Assembly: GCA_026413225.1 (NCBI GenBank)
Contig: CM048576.1
Span: forward strand, 4,410,501-4,474,500
Length of the DNA: 64,000 nt
Source: Otis tarda
Taxonomy: Eukaryota > Chordata > Aves > Otidiformes > Otididae
Direction of reading: 5' to 3'
A program made the translations under genes and the position numbers. Below, piece after piece: positions 48,579 through 60,470 of this stretch (position 1 is the first letter of the stretch; each line of letters opens with the position of its first letter). The notes under the pieces are model-generated. The model was not told where the DNA came from and searched no databases. It worked only from the letters and a program-made list of their open reading frames with translations.

Positions 48579-50239
48579 GACCTGAGGGGAGCTAGCGGAT
48601 AAAGAAATTAGCTAGAAGCTAAAGAAATTCTGGCTCCCCAGTCTTGATCTATTTGTTTTCTAAAGTGCAGAATCCAAATCACTTTGATTTTTAAGAGATA
48701 CTCCAAAGATGTGCATTGGCTAAAGGGGCATACAAGAGATAACAAAGCCTTTCCACCTTTAGGTTCGCAGCAAGCCTGCCTTGCTTTGTTAGCGGTAGGA
48801 TATCACAGGGGGCTGACAACCTTGCAATCACCAACAGCATTTAAGCTTTAGGCTGCACAGCACCAAACCTGTAAGCCAGTGGTCTCTGCAGAAAGATTGG
48901 GGAGGCTTGCTCAGAAAACACTAAGGAGTGGGGAGATGGTTGTTGGCAGAGAAGTTACCTCTGTTACTGCCTATGCTGCCAACTTAAAGCAGACTTTCTG
49001 CCCAAGTCTCTCTAATTATGCTGTTCCTGACCAGAAAGGGGTGGGACGGGATGGGGAGACCCCTGCTCAATGCATTTTCTCTGTGATGGGAATCCTATGC
49101 CCAATTATATACCTTGCCAGTCTACTTAAGTTGGGATCTTCCTGACCCTAAACAAGGAAAAGCATATCATAGTATAAAAATCCTTATATACTTTGGAACT
49201 ACAAGGGTCTTCGAGGAACACAATGCTCTTCTGACAGTAAAGCTATGAAATACTAGCCTGCCTCCATGCTCCTCTCACACTGACAGGAACTGTAAAGGAG
49301 GCAGAGCATTAATTATCAATCCCAAATAGAATTAATACAGAACAAACATTTACTACAACTGATAAAATGTTCCATGCAAGATCTTCATCCTCAGGTCAGC
49401 AGCAGAAACTAGACAATAGTATGCAGCCCCCTTCATGCCAAACAAGATGAGATGCCTTGTTTCTCACAAGGCAGAAAGATTACGGAGCTGGTCAGGATAC
49501 AGAGTGAGTTTCCATCATGCAATCGAACTTGACCCATGCCTGGTGCAAGCGCTGGGCCTCCCGGCTTGTTAGTGTAGCTACACAACTGCCTACGCTTACA
49601 GCTCTGGGGAAGTGATCTCCTGCCCTAACCCTTTCAAGACAGCTGCAGATTTGCAGATGGACCTTGCAGCAGGTGGCTTTGACAGCAGAACTGGCCAGAT
49701 TCTCTATACAGATAAATAAGCCCTCTGTTCAGAAGGTAGAGGCAGATGAGGTGGGGATGGGGTTAAATAAGGAAGCTGAACCTGAAAGCCTGTGCAGGCC
49801 CGTTGCTGGCTGGACAAGTATAACCATGACCCATCGGAGGAGATGTAGCAGTACTCAGGGTTTGGTGGTGTGCTTTATTGAGCTTTCAGGAGAAGCTGTC
49901 TTTCCCCTTGCCACAGAATTTCAACAGCAAACCTCTCTGTGTATTACTACGTTTCAAGGCTGTGTTCAGGCATGGTATTTCTCACTTCTGAGGTTAAGAT
50001 AATTTCTCATTAAGCTTGGATAGAGTGCTGCTTCCCAAGGCAAAGCCTCTGTGGACACCACAGCCTCTGCTCGCTACGGATCTCTTATGATGATACAATT
50101 TTTTCCCCATTCTCTTGGTGTGCACACACTAGCACCTACATAAATATTGCCAGTGCACATAAATCTACATAAATTAGTGTCCCCACCCCCTATCTAGTAA
50201 AGCTCTAATCAGCAGGAAAGAATGGATTGAAGATAAAGG

Positions 50240-50345
50240 ACTAGATCAGATTGCATCAAGTCAGTGCAATTCTTTGAATTCTGTTGAAGTTACTGTGGTT
50301 TACATCACTTGATGGGGTAATGCAAAGATTCTCCCATTGCCTTGA
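50240..50345 (+). repeat. Ancient L3/CR1-like patch
   Basis: CAGTGCAATTCTTTGAATTC, then GTTGAAGTTACTGTGGTTTA, then CATCACTTGATG follows the order of the old GTGCAACTCCATTGAAGTC / GTTACACTGGTTTACACC repeat. Confidence 0.35.
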
Positions 50346-51360
50346 GTCAGGATGTTTTATGACCTAGTTCTGTTTATTTGTACCCACAAACTAACCTGCA
50401 CTATAAATTATAGCAAAGAAAGGGAATATTTTTCTCCTTCTTCTAGAAAGCTTTACATTCATCAAAGTTAATTGTAATCGGCCGTTAGCTCCCATAAATA
50501 ATCAGATATATTGCTGAGACATAGAATAAATCCATTCAAATTATGCTAACGAGTAAGATTTTGAGAAAGTTTAATCAAAGTTTTGATACAGAATCGCAAT
50601 CAGCAGAAAACTGCTAGTTCTTGAAGTTCGCCTGTCTGCAGTCATCATAAAACCCCCAAAACCAGGAAAAAGTGGAAGTTTCAAGGGCTGAGTGTTGAAA
50701 ATCAAATCAGCAAGGCATTAGTCTCCCTTACATATCCTCAGGTCTATATTTATATTGTCATCAGTAGCATAACAGCAGTACCATACATCTTGCTGCTGCC
50801 TAACAGGACCCTAGGAATGAGGGGATTTAAGTACAGGACAACAAAGTTTTGGATATCTGTTCTAGATGTGGCTTTATATTGCCCTCCTTCTAACAACTGC
50901 ACAGTAAAGAACAGCAGTAGTCACCTTGTTTGGGCTTTTTCCCCTTAGCCCATAGTTCCAAATACCAGCTCAGTTTCAATCCATTGCTCCTGCTAAGATC
51001 GAGCTCAATTTTTCAGGTCAGCTCCTGTTCTCACTTAGAAAGTTTTTAAATGAAGAAGGCTGCCCCACAAAGCCAGAGTGGTCTCCACCCCTCTACGTAC
51101 CAAGAGGCAGAAATGGGATATTTCTAGACTCTGAGCACTGGGAGATGAAGGCCCATATACTCCCCCAATCCTTACTGGCTGGGTGATAAAAGAAAAACTT
51201 CTAGTGCATCCTCCTGCTGCTACAGCTGTCATAGTGGGAAATTGCCCATGTAGATCACAATCACAAACAATTTCTGTGAAACAGATGATGGGACTGTAAT
51301 TTCATGTCTTATGCTGTCAGGGAGTCACAACAAACAATTAAAAGTTGAGACCAGAACAAA

Positions 51361-51428
51361 GAAAAAAAAAAAAAAGAAAAGGAAAAGAGGGGGACGTGTG
51401 TATACATATATATATGTGTGTGTGTGTC
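51361..51428. repeat. Purine tract followed by TG/TA microsatellite
   Basis: A run of A and G only (51361-51393) is followed after one C by alternating GTGTGTATACATATATATAT-type sequence and a (TG)n end. Confidence 0.9.
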
Positions 51429-51888
51429 TGGGACAAAAATGATGATTGAAGCATCCCTGTGCCCCAGCAATAGGAAGCGTCTGCTTTTGAGGAAAAACGG
51501 GGGATTCAGAATGTGCTGAGAAAAACCAGGAGCACGACCGGGAAAGAATCCAGCTGACAAATTACATTGAGAAAAGATCCTTCCAGGCACAGGAGGCAAC
51601 GAGTTACAGTTCTGATTGAATAGACTTGTTAATAAAAATACAATGAACAAAAAATGAAATAGAGAGCAAATCCTTTCAAATAAGATTTCAGTCCTGACTT
51701 AAATCCATGGATTTATTTATGAGTTCCTCTGTCCTTGCTCACTCAGCAGGACAGTAGAAGAGAAGAAGAAGAGAGAGGTGAAAACAGACTGAAACATGTC
51801 CCTCCCCAGGTCTGACACACAGCAACACAGTTAGTGGGCAGAGGTGGGGGGAGTAAGTCACAGCAGTTTTAAAACATCTTTCCCCTCC

Positions 51889-51912
51889 AGCTGTGACTTT
51901 AAAGTCACAGCT
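51889..51912. repeat. 24-bp perfect palindrome
   Basis: Two 12-bp arms, AGCTGTGACTTT and its complement, meet without a spacer. A further copy of AAGTCACAGC lies at 51855-51864. The TGACTTT/AAAGTCA core resembles paired nuclear-receptor half-sites, but no factor can be assigned from sequence. Confidence 0.9.
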
Positions 51913-54900
51913 TGTTTTCTGGGAAGTGGAGACAGCCATAAGGCAGCAAACCTTGGTCATTGTACTATATACCTAGCTCTGTCCCATGGCTGGCCAATGT
52001 TGCACCTTTACAGCAGCAACGTTGGTCTCAGCCCTTTGTTTCTTCTACTTTGGTGTTTTCCCCCGCATCAGCACCCTAGAGGTCTGTGGCAGGTCCCCAC
52101 TGTCAGATGTAACGGCCAGAGAGCTCTGTTAGCCAGGAATGGGAGCTCCATCAACTTGTGTTGGGGCAGTGACAGAGATCTCTCTGTGGTGATTCTTTCC
52201 GAGGGACTTTCTGGGGGTTTTCTATGACGCACCAGGACTAGGTATTTTGCAAGCCTCAAGCACTGCACTTCTGCATTTTGCAGGTTTGGTTTTTTTTCAG
52301 TTTCTGGAGTCATACTAGATTCGCAGGTGTGTAATGAATGGGCCAACACAGCCTCATTAGCACCCATTTCAGGCGCAATGATTTAACTGTCAGCTTTGGA
52401 AAACACCTTTAGTGTCATGTGGGGAGCACTGGAATTGAGCCATGAGATGGGGAAAGGGCAGGGCAAAGACACTGCAAGGAGGCACAAGAAAGGATGTAGA
52501 TCGTGCTGGGCTGAAACTGCTTTAAAAGGCATGCTCTACCTCTGCTATCTGCTGCTCTGAACACATCACACTCACAGGCATGAGTCCCACTCATTCACAA
52601 GTCTCAGGCCCAAGATCTGCCTGTGATCTTTCTGCCCACTCCCTTTTGTCCACCTCCTCTCCAGAGAGTTTCAGCAAACATCACTGACCATAGCTGATGA
52701 GATGCAAAAAGCAAGACATCCAAGTGCATTTCCAAATGACTCCCCTACTCCCCTGCTCACAAAGACTTATACTTTGTGAGGCTGTTTGATGCCTTGCACC
52801 TGCTGACAAGCTCCTGCTTTCCAGGGCCCATTTACCATCCAAACTCCATTTGCACATTGCTTCCCAAAAGAGCTTAATGGAGCAGAGATGGCATGCACAG
52901 GAGCAAGATGAGAGGGAACAAGCTGGAGGGTTTCAGTGCTTCCTGCCCAAAGTGGCACTGTTACTCTTGTCTCAGGCCATCGAGACTCACATTGTACAAA
53001 AACTGCCCTATGCCTACCTGTCCTTGCTTCAACATTGCTGCTCGGACTGCTTTTTTCTACCTTCTTTGGCACAGAGAGAGATGGTGAGCACCACTGGAGG
53101 GCCCACAAGTTGTCTGAAGGAGTCTATCTTATATTTTCCACCCCCTGGAGTTAAAATATGATGAGATCTATAAATAATAAATAAATCAGCAATTCTTTTT
53201 CATATCTTTAGAAAGGCTATTCTCTAAAGCTACATAGCTTTTAGAATTTTTAATGGGAGTGCAAGGGGGGGAGCTACAGAGTTTTTCTTCTTGATTTTAA
53301 AGATAAACACACGATTCATGGAGGTGAAGCTTTAAGAAAACAAGAAAATGAGATCTGATTAAATCATCTCTTTCAGTCCAATGCAGAGGAAAGACAGAAG
53401 GAGAAAAGTGGACTAAGTTTTGCTTGGAACCTCACAAGAGAGCATTTACTCCCACCAGACAAACAGATCAAGCTTCTTTTAACACATTTATGCATGGCAA
53501 TTTGAACAATTCCTTTACATGCAACAGGGTGTTTGAAAATAACAACTCAGTGTCTGACAGATCTAGAAAGAAGGAGACTAAATGGGGAAGGGGAAAGCGA
53601 TACATACTTATTAGTATGGGTCTTGTGAGTCTGTCTGCTGAGGAAACAGGACAGACTGCCTTTAGGGTCATTCAGTTCAATGTGTGGGGCAAAGAGTATT
53701 AATAATACAAATCCTCCATATCTGAAAGATTAATATACTAGGTCAATTCAAGCAAAATATCATCGATGAAACTAGCAACATCAGAGTTGAGGAAGAGCAA
53801 AAGAAAAGCCAATATCACACCCCTAGGTTCTGTCTCAGCAAAGCCTGCTCTGCCTGCTTCCTTCCTAACGAGGCATTTTACAATGCTGATGAGAAAATTC
53901 TCTGGTGGAATAGAAACACCGTGGTGGGGGCTAGGGATATGCTGAAATTTATATAGAGTAACATGAAGGCAGGCACACAGAAAGGGGAGCAAAGGTGGAG
54001 AAATGGAGGGGAATCAGGATCAGGTTGACTTGCTCTATTGCACAGACCTCGACATTTGCAGCGTCTCTCTGCTATCTATCCCTGCAGGGGCAGGGAGCTC
54101 CCTGCTCCCTCGTGAGAATGAGCCAAACCAATACAGACCTGTGGTTTTTGTTTACAAGAACCTTCTATTCAGTTACCCCTGGTTGAGCTAAGCTTTTTTG
54201 CTTTTGTTTTCCCAAGCATCAGGCAAACACTGCTAATCCTACAGCATAATATTAATGTATTCAATATGATAACGCTTATAAGAGAACGCCAGCCACTGTA
54301 AAACAACACAGCCAAAAGGATCCAGTAACAGAACAAAAACAAGGACAGTGTCTTATTTTCAGATTTGTTTTGTTGTTATGTCGTTTTCTATCCATTTTTC
54401 CCTGTACTATGTAAAAAAGAAATAGAGTAGAATTCTTGAGCATTGCCGAAGAAAGCCAGCCTTTTGTTAAGGCCAAATACTAGAGACACCCTAGCTAAAG
54501 TATCTGCTCTTCAGGCAGTTTGAAAACCATACCCAAAGCTGTGACTTCCCCATTGAACCCCAGGTAAGTGCTGCCCAAGCTGCCTGTCAGACACTGTTTG
54601 GCTGTCTAACGACCTGCACAGTACCACTCTGACAGGGTAGATTATCAAACTGAGCCTATTGCTGCTTGGCTGGCTGGCGTGGGCAGAGCAGAATCGGAGT
54701 GTTGCTGTCCTAGGACAACCTTTCCACGTGGACTGTAAACGATTAGCAGAGACCAGAGGCCTCACTTCTAGGTGGCAAGCACTAGCATTTCTTCACACTT
54801 GAAAAGGCTTGAAACAATCACAGAACAAGCAGGGTATCTGAGATCTTGAAAACACTTCCCCATGCAACTCTAAGTGATTTTCTAGTGCTCGCACAGTCAT

Positions 54901-56349
54901 ACCTGGATGAGAACTTGAGTCCTATTCTAAGACTGTATTTGTGGAATGAGTCATTTCCTGCCAATTTGGGAAAACCTGGGTTTGCTTTTGAAGCCATGGA
55001 GTTTTCTTCCTCAAGTACTGCAGAATGCAGGAGCTGGCAGGGGGGATTTTTCTCAAATAAAGCTGTGTCTGCACTTTGGGTTGCTAGGCAGGTTCTCACA
55101 GTGTGATCATCGCTCTGATATCAGCCACCCTGCTCGCAAGCTGCATTACTGAGAAAAACTTCTGTTAAAGTTCCCCTTTTGGGGGTCAGCATCTCCTAGT
55201 CTGCACAACCAGTCCCTTGAGTCTGTCTTCCTTTTTTAAAATCTCCCATTTTCTTCTAAAAGCTTTGAGATGGTCCCCAGAGGCTATACAAGAAAATAGA
55301 AATTGAATGAAGATTAAAATGCTGATCTAGAGCTGCTAATGTCCCTCAGGAGTTACACAAACATCCACTTGGAACAACTCCCATCTGGATAACAGCAAGA
55401 AATGTTCAAGAACAAACCTTCACGGTTAGTTAACATATTAGCTTTTTCTAGATCTCATATCCTCTTTGTCTTTCACTTCTTTTCCCTGGTATTAAGGAAT
55501 GGCCTTGACAACACATGCAGTAGAGCTCTGACAGTGGTCACAGGGCTTTAGCCAAGGGAAAGCTGCCCCTGCTCTGGGGGCTACATGAGCCACCGATGGG
55601 CTGAGAAAGCCTGGATGCTCTTCCAGGACATAACAGTGTCTCATGCACGACTGGCCAAGTCCCCTCACATCCCTGAATGTAACTGTTCTCAGAAGATGAA
55701 GCATTACAACATAGCTAGGAAATCAATGCCATTTAAGAAGGGCTGGAATCAAATTGTTCAGAAACAGGAAGAGCTGGTCAGATGAACAGGAGAATTTGGC
55801 TTGGCCCTTAGTTAGCATTAGAAACTTAAAGGGCAAGGTTCAGTTCTGCTACTGGAGATGCCTCTGGCACAGAGGTGTGTGCCCTAATCACCCAGCAACC
55901 TCACCTGGCTACTTTTAAACCAGCAAAGAGAAAGGGACACTTCTTACGTGTGGCTCATCCCCTCCTAAGGTCAACTCCTTGCCTCTCTCACCTAGTTTTA
56001 CTTTGGACAAGGCATGATGCTACGCTCCCTGCTTCTGTTGTGCTTCAGCCCGCTCTCCTATCTGTGGGCAATTCACTCTTTATTCTGCCAGTTCATCACA
56101 TTCGCTTTTAATGCCTTTGTTTTTGTCACACATTTTTATGTGTGCGTGCACGTGTTAAATCTGAGCAGGAATGTGTTTGAACATTTAGCCAGATTAGCCT
56201 GGGTTTTATTTATTCTTGCTAGGACATGCACTCCAGCCCCTGGCTGACATTATATTAATTGTTTCAGTTTCATTATCCTTACTTAGAAGGAAGGGGTGTG
56301 CGTAAAATGAACAAAGTCTTATATGCCTTGCAAACATGCTTTATCTCCC

Positions 56350-56993
56350 CTTTGATTCCTCACCAGCCTGTTCCAGCATCAATACTCCCTCGTCACCCTC
56401 CCTCTTCCTGGTGGGATGGGGGAGAGAAATTGAGAAGAAAGGAAAACTCGTGGGTTGAGATAAAGACAGTTTACTAAAATAGCAAAGAAAAACTACAATA
56501 ATAACAGAATATAAGGATATTAAAATATATAAAATGAACAATGTACGATTTCTCACCACCTGATGTCCCAGTGACCGATACAGCCCGTCCTGAGCAGTGA
56601 TCACAGAAACAAAACCGAGTGGCAAGCAAAGGAGCAAAAACGAGCCAGCAAGATAGAAGGAACAATACCAGCAAACAAGAGACTAGATGGAAAATGGATG
56701 CAAATGGATGCCAAAGATGCGCCCCCCCATGGCCAACTCCCACTTATACACTGAGCATGATGCTTATGGCACTGAATACTCTCTTGGGCCAGTTGGGTCA
56801 ATTATTCTGTCTGTCTTTCTCCCAGCTTCCTGCATTTGCACATTAGCAAGTCTTGGAAAGCCAGACACTGTCCTTGGTCTCACTAACAACAACTCCTATC
56901 ATCAGGGTGTTTATCAACATTCTTCACATATGAAATCCAAACCACACCAGCTACTGACAGGAAAATTAACTCCATTCCTGCCGAAACCAGGAC
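56350..56993 (-). mobile_element. Solo LTR of an avian endogenous retrovirus
   Basis: Read on the minus strand it opens TGTCCTGGTTTCGGCAGGAA near 56993, followed by GAGTTAATTTTCCTG, and later a CATGCTCAGTGTATAAG promoter-like box near 56750. Towards its other end are AAACTGTCTTTATCTCAACC and a CCCCCATCCCACCAGG segment. This order is that of an LTR type very common in bird genomes; class III (ERVL-like) is my tentative placing. No internal retroviral genes flank it, so it is a solo LTR left by recombination. The edge near 56350 is approximate and no duplicated target site could be confirmed. It is well diverged and hence old. Confidence 0.8.
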
Positions 56994-58409
56994 AGCTAGT
57001 AACCCTGATGCTTTTTGTCTCTCCCTGCTCATCCCTCTCCAGAATCATACTTGATTTCCTGCCCTGTCCTCTACCCTAGACCTTCCAATATTTCTCCTTC
57101 TCTCCTTGGTCTGCCAAGGTCACTCTCCTCAGTGTCCACACTAGGGCAAGGCACTTGTCTCACATCCTTCTCTCTCCTGTATGAAAGCCTCCCAGTTCCA
57201 GACATCAGCCCCTCAGTCTGCAGTCATGGGGGTGAGGTCAGGGTGGTTGCTGAGGTAGATCTGGGATGCAGCAGAGCTGCCCACAGCAATGGCCTGCTTG
57301 TACCTTGCTTCTTTTTGGAGTAATAAAAGAAGTAGCTACCAGATGCCTCTTGCTGCCTTTCTGTGCTGGCAGGTTACTTATATGCAAATTTCTTGTCTGT
57401 GTTTGCTGCTTCTAAAGATGATAACAAAACCTTCCATGGAGATGGGATGTGGGAGAGGCATGCAAGGGCCTTTTGATCCTGCCAGAAGAGTTAATACAGT
57501 ATTATTCACATCCAATTAGACATTTCCAGACAGGAAGGGATAGCTATATACTGAGATGCAGTTCATTAAACTGGGATTGCAGCTGGGAGCTGGTGAAGGC
57601 AGAGGAGAAAAGCCCTTAGAAATTAATTCAGCTACAGTTAGACCATGTTGAAACAGCAGCTCTCGCCCACCTCAAAATCAGCAGTAACACTTTCCTATTG
57701 CAGTAGTAAGAACTGTACCACTTGGATTCCTATTTGGTTTCTACAGTTTATGCAGAAAGTCCTGGGCTTCATTTATACTGCACTGTGACTTGGGAATGCG
57801 GTGAGATCAGCTGAGCCCTTTCTGTTCCACCCTGCTATGAGTATCCCTCTCTTCTTCCTAGGATTAGGCACCTTGTTCTCTTTCCCTCCCCAAAAATCTG
57901 CATGGGGATAAAATAAACACCTTCCCAGGAATTTTTGTCTTTATTTTCTCTGAGGTAATGCGTTTCCCCAGTTTCTGGACCCTGTCTGAAGTAGTGTTAC
58001 CTAGCCAAGAGCTCTTGCAATCGTGTTACCTGGAGCTCCCTCCAGTCTGGTAGTGTCTTGCTGAAGGCAGCTAACAGCCAAGCCCTCTCTATGTCTTTGT
58101 AAAATAAGTTTTGATTAACTGAATCTTACACATTTTAAGATCCTTGGATGAAAATTATTGCAGTGGCCATGAGAACAGTAGATTCACAGACCTGAAGAGG
58201 CCACACTTATCATTAGAATCTACTTCCTACCCAGAGTAAGCTGCAATTTCTGTATGAGAAAAATTATACCATTTTTAAAAGCCCCATAATCTTGAGCTTA
58301 ATTCAGAGAGGTCCCAGGTCCTTAACAAATCCTCTCAGCTGTCCATTACTGCTGAGAGTAGCACCTGCACACCGTGCTCTCAAGTTAGCACTAGCAGGAA
58401 GTGTTCAAG

Positions 58410-58498
58410 GCTGCATTTTTTTTTTTTTCTGGGAAGACAGGAACAGAGGAGAAGGTGAGATTTCCTGGGGTTTTTTTTTGTTGTTGTTGTTTTTTTGG

Positions 58499-58529
<31 letters not shown>
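58410..58529. repeat. T-rich low-complexity block with T28 run
   Basis: Several T runs, a (TTG)n patch at about 58479-58490, and a 28-base T run at 58502-58529. Confidence 0.9.
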
Positions 58530-60448
58530 GAGAAAATGACTGGTTTGTGACTAGTACCATAAACTCCCTGCAAAGCTAGGGTTGCTTTCCAAAAAACGTG
58601 TCTGAGTTAACTCAAAGGCGCAAGAACACGAACTCAGGTCCTTCTGCTCTCAGGCCAGTGCACAACCTGCAGGCTCACGGCTCTGTACTGAGTGAACCAC
58701 TTGGCCTCACCGCCAGCTCTCTCAGGCCCTACCTGTTGCCCTCACCAGTTGAGGGGCTGCTGCCTCTAGAGATATCACCTGGACACAGGGATGCAAGGGC
58801 CAGCGAATGCAGGGACTCATGTACTTGCTTTTCAGGGTGAGCAAGGAAAGCAGCCAGCCAGAGTCTTTGCTGCTGGCTCCTGCCTCCCTCCGCACCCTGA
58901 GGGACCATCCCCGGTTTCTCATCACTCCTAAGAGGATGGGCCAACCTGATGGGTTGGGCCACGTCAAGTGCCCTGTCAAGCCTGCCACTCACTACCTCCA
59001 CTTTCCCAAAGAGGATGAACTAGAGGCACCGGCTGTCACAACAGCGTACCTCACCATGACAGACCCTGTCAGCTCTCGCTTCCTTTGTCTCCACAACATT
59101 AGGAAGTTCAGAGGCTTCACAGAGCCTCAGGCACTTAAACCTGTCTTTCTTTTCAGTGACTGCCACTGCTGTGTAAGCAGGGAATGGTAGAAGGAAAGAA
59201 AGAAGAGGAGAAAAACTGCTCCAAGACAGAGAGAAAGATCAACAGGAGAGTTCAGCTAAATAGAGCAGCATTGGTGACCAGCACATAGAAGACAAGACTA
59301 AACTCAGAAACAAACTTCTCCCTCTGACCAGCTACTAAAAGCAACGTCTCTACTAATAAGCAAGACAGGCAGCCCTGCTCCTTTCCCCCCACCCCATTGT
59401 CCTGCTAGCTCCATTTCCCACTCTGATCAGCAAACGCCTTTGCTGTGGAGATAGGACTTGTCAGCACTTAAATAAATTCTAGGCCTGATTTGCCTCCACA
59501 TTATGCCAGGTGCAGTTCAGCAGCACTCCCACAAAAGCAAGCTTAGCTGTGCTGGCATTGCTTCTACCTCCATCCTGCTCATCCAAGCACCTGCTTCTGG
59601 TTGGGCTCCATCCTCCTGTGGCTGGCTGCACCGCTGCTTAGCCCTGCCAGATCTGCCTCTTGCCCAAATCCCTGGCCTCGGCTCTTGGAGCAAACATGTT
59701 GCTTGTAATTTTTTGTGTGGTGGTGATGGTGAAACACTGGCAGAGGTTGATAAGCACTGAATCGGCTGGTTTCAAAGAGGCTGTGATGATCACTGCAGGA
59801 TACAGCCATCCTCCAGAAACCCTGTTTTCAATTGCAGTTTTAATTACAGATTAAAATAGGAGTTTTGGTGTGAAGTTAGGCCCCCAGCCAGGCTGACACA
59901 AGCAACCGTTTTGGTTTACTCATTTCCTGTCCTCCCTCTGCCTCTTGGCTGCTGAGTTATTGATGTGTCTTCCAAAGACATAAGGCTGCCAAGCCCTAGA
60001 TGCTTATTATATAATTTGTTTGGCATTTTTGAGCTCATTGTCCGGAGAAGCAACTCCTAACATGCGCAAAGCTAAATATTTGTTCCCCTTCACAGCTCTC
60101 CTGAAAACACCCTTGCAAAGAATCCAGTGAACAAACAACTTTACCTGGGGGCTACGTCTGTAGCCAATCATGACAAACTACCCTTGCTCCTTGCCTCGTT
60201 TCTGTCTGTGTTCACTCTCTATCTCCTAGCACATTTAATTTAAACTGAGAAGACCATTTTTCTACTGAGCCCTTATTGCTCTCTCAACACCAGAGGGACT
60301 GAACTATACCTGAAGCTCCTTAACAAAACCACTATACAAGTGAGATATACATCTAATTTACAATAGTAATCCCATTGTAACAATATTAACTCTGATGGTA
60401 CTGAGGTATAAAATGGGCCCAAAATCTCTATTCAGATCTTCAGATCTT

Positions 60449-60470
60449 CCCCCCCCCCCCCTTTTTTTTT
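60449..60470. repeat. C13T9 homopolymer pair
   Basis: Thirteen cytosines are followed by nine thymines. Confidence 0.9.

Larger units (their letters stand above)
42657..56349. other. Downstream intergenic DNA between the CR1 and the LTR
   Basis: No gene seen in 13.7 kb. Open frames here are short or begin at non-ATG codons and lack splice support. The segment holds the tandem duplications at 47161 and 48547, the old repeat at 50240, the microsatellite at 51361 and the palindrome at 51889. Confidence 0.6.

Noticed and set aside
58598-59190. Overlapping open frames on both strands around 58.6-59.2 kb
   Set aside because: No conserved motif was seen. The frames overlap each other on both strands, typical of chance in a GC-richer patch.
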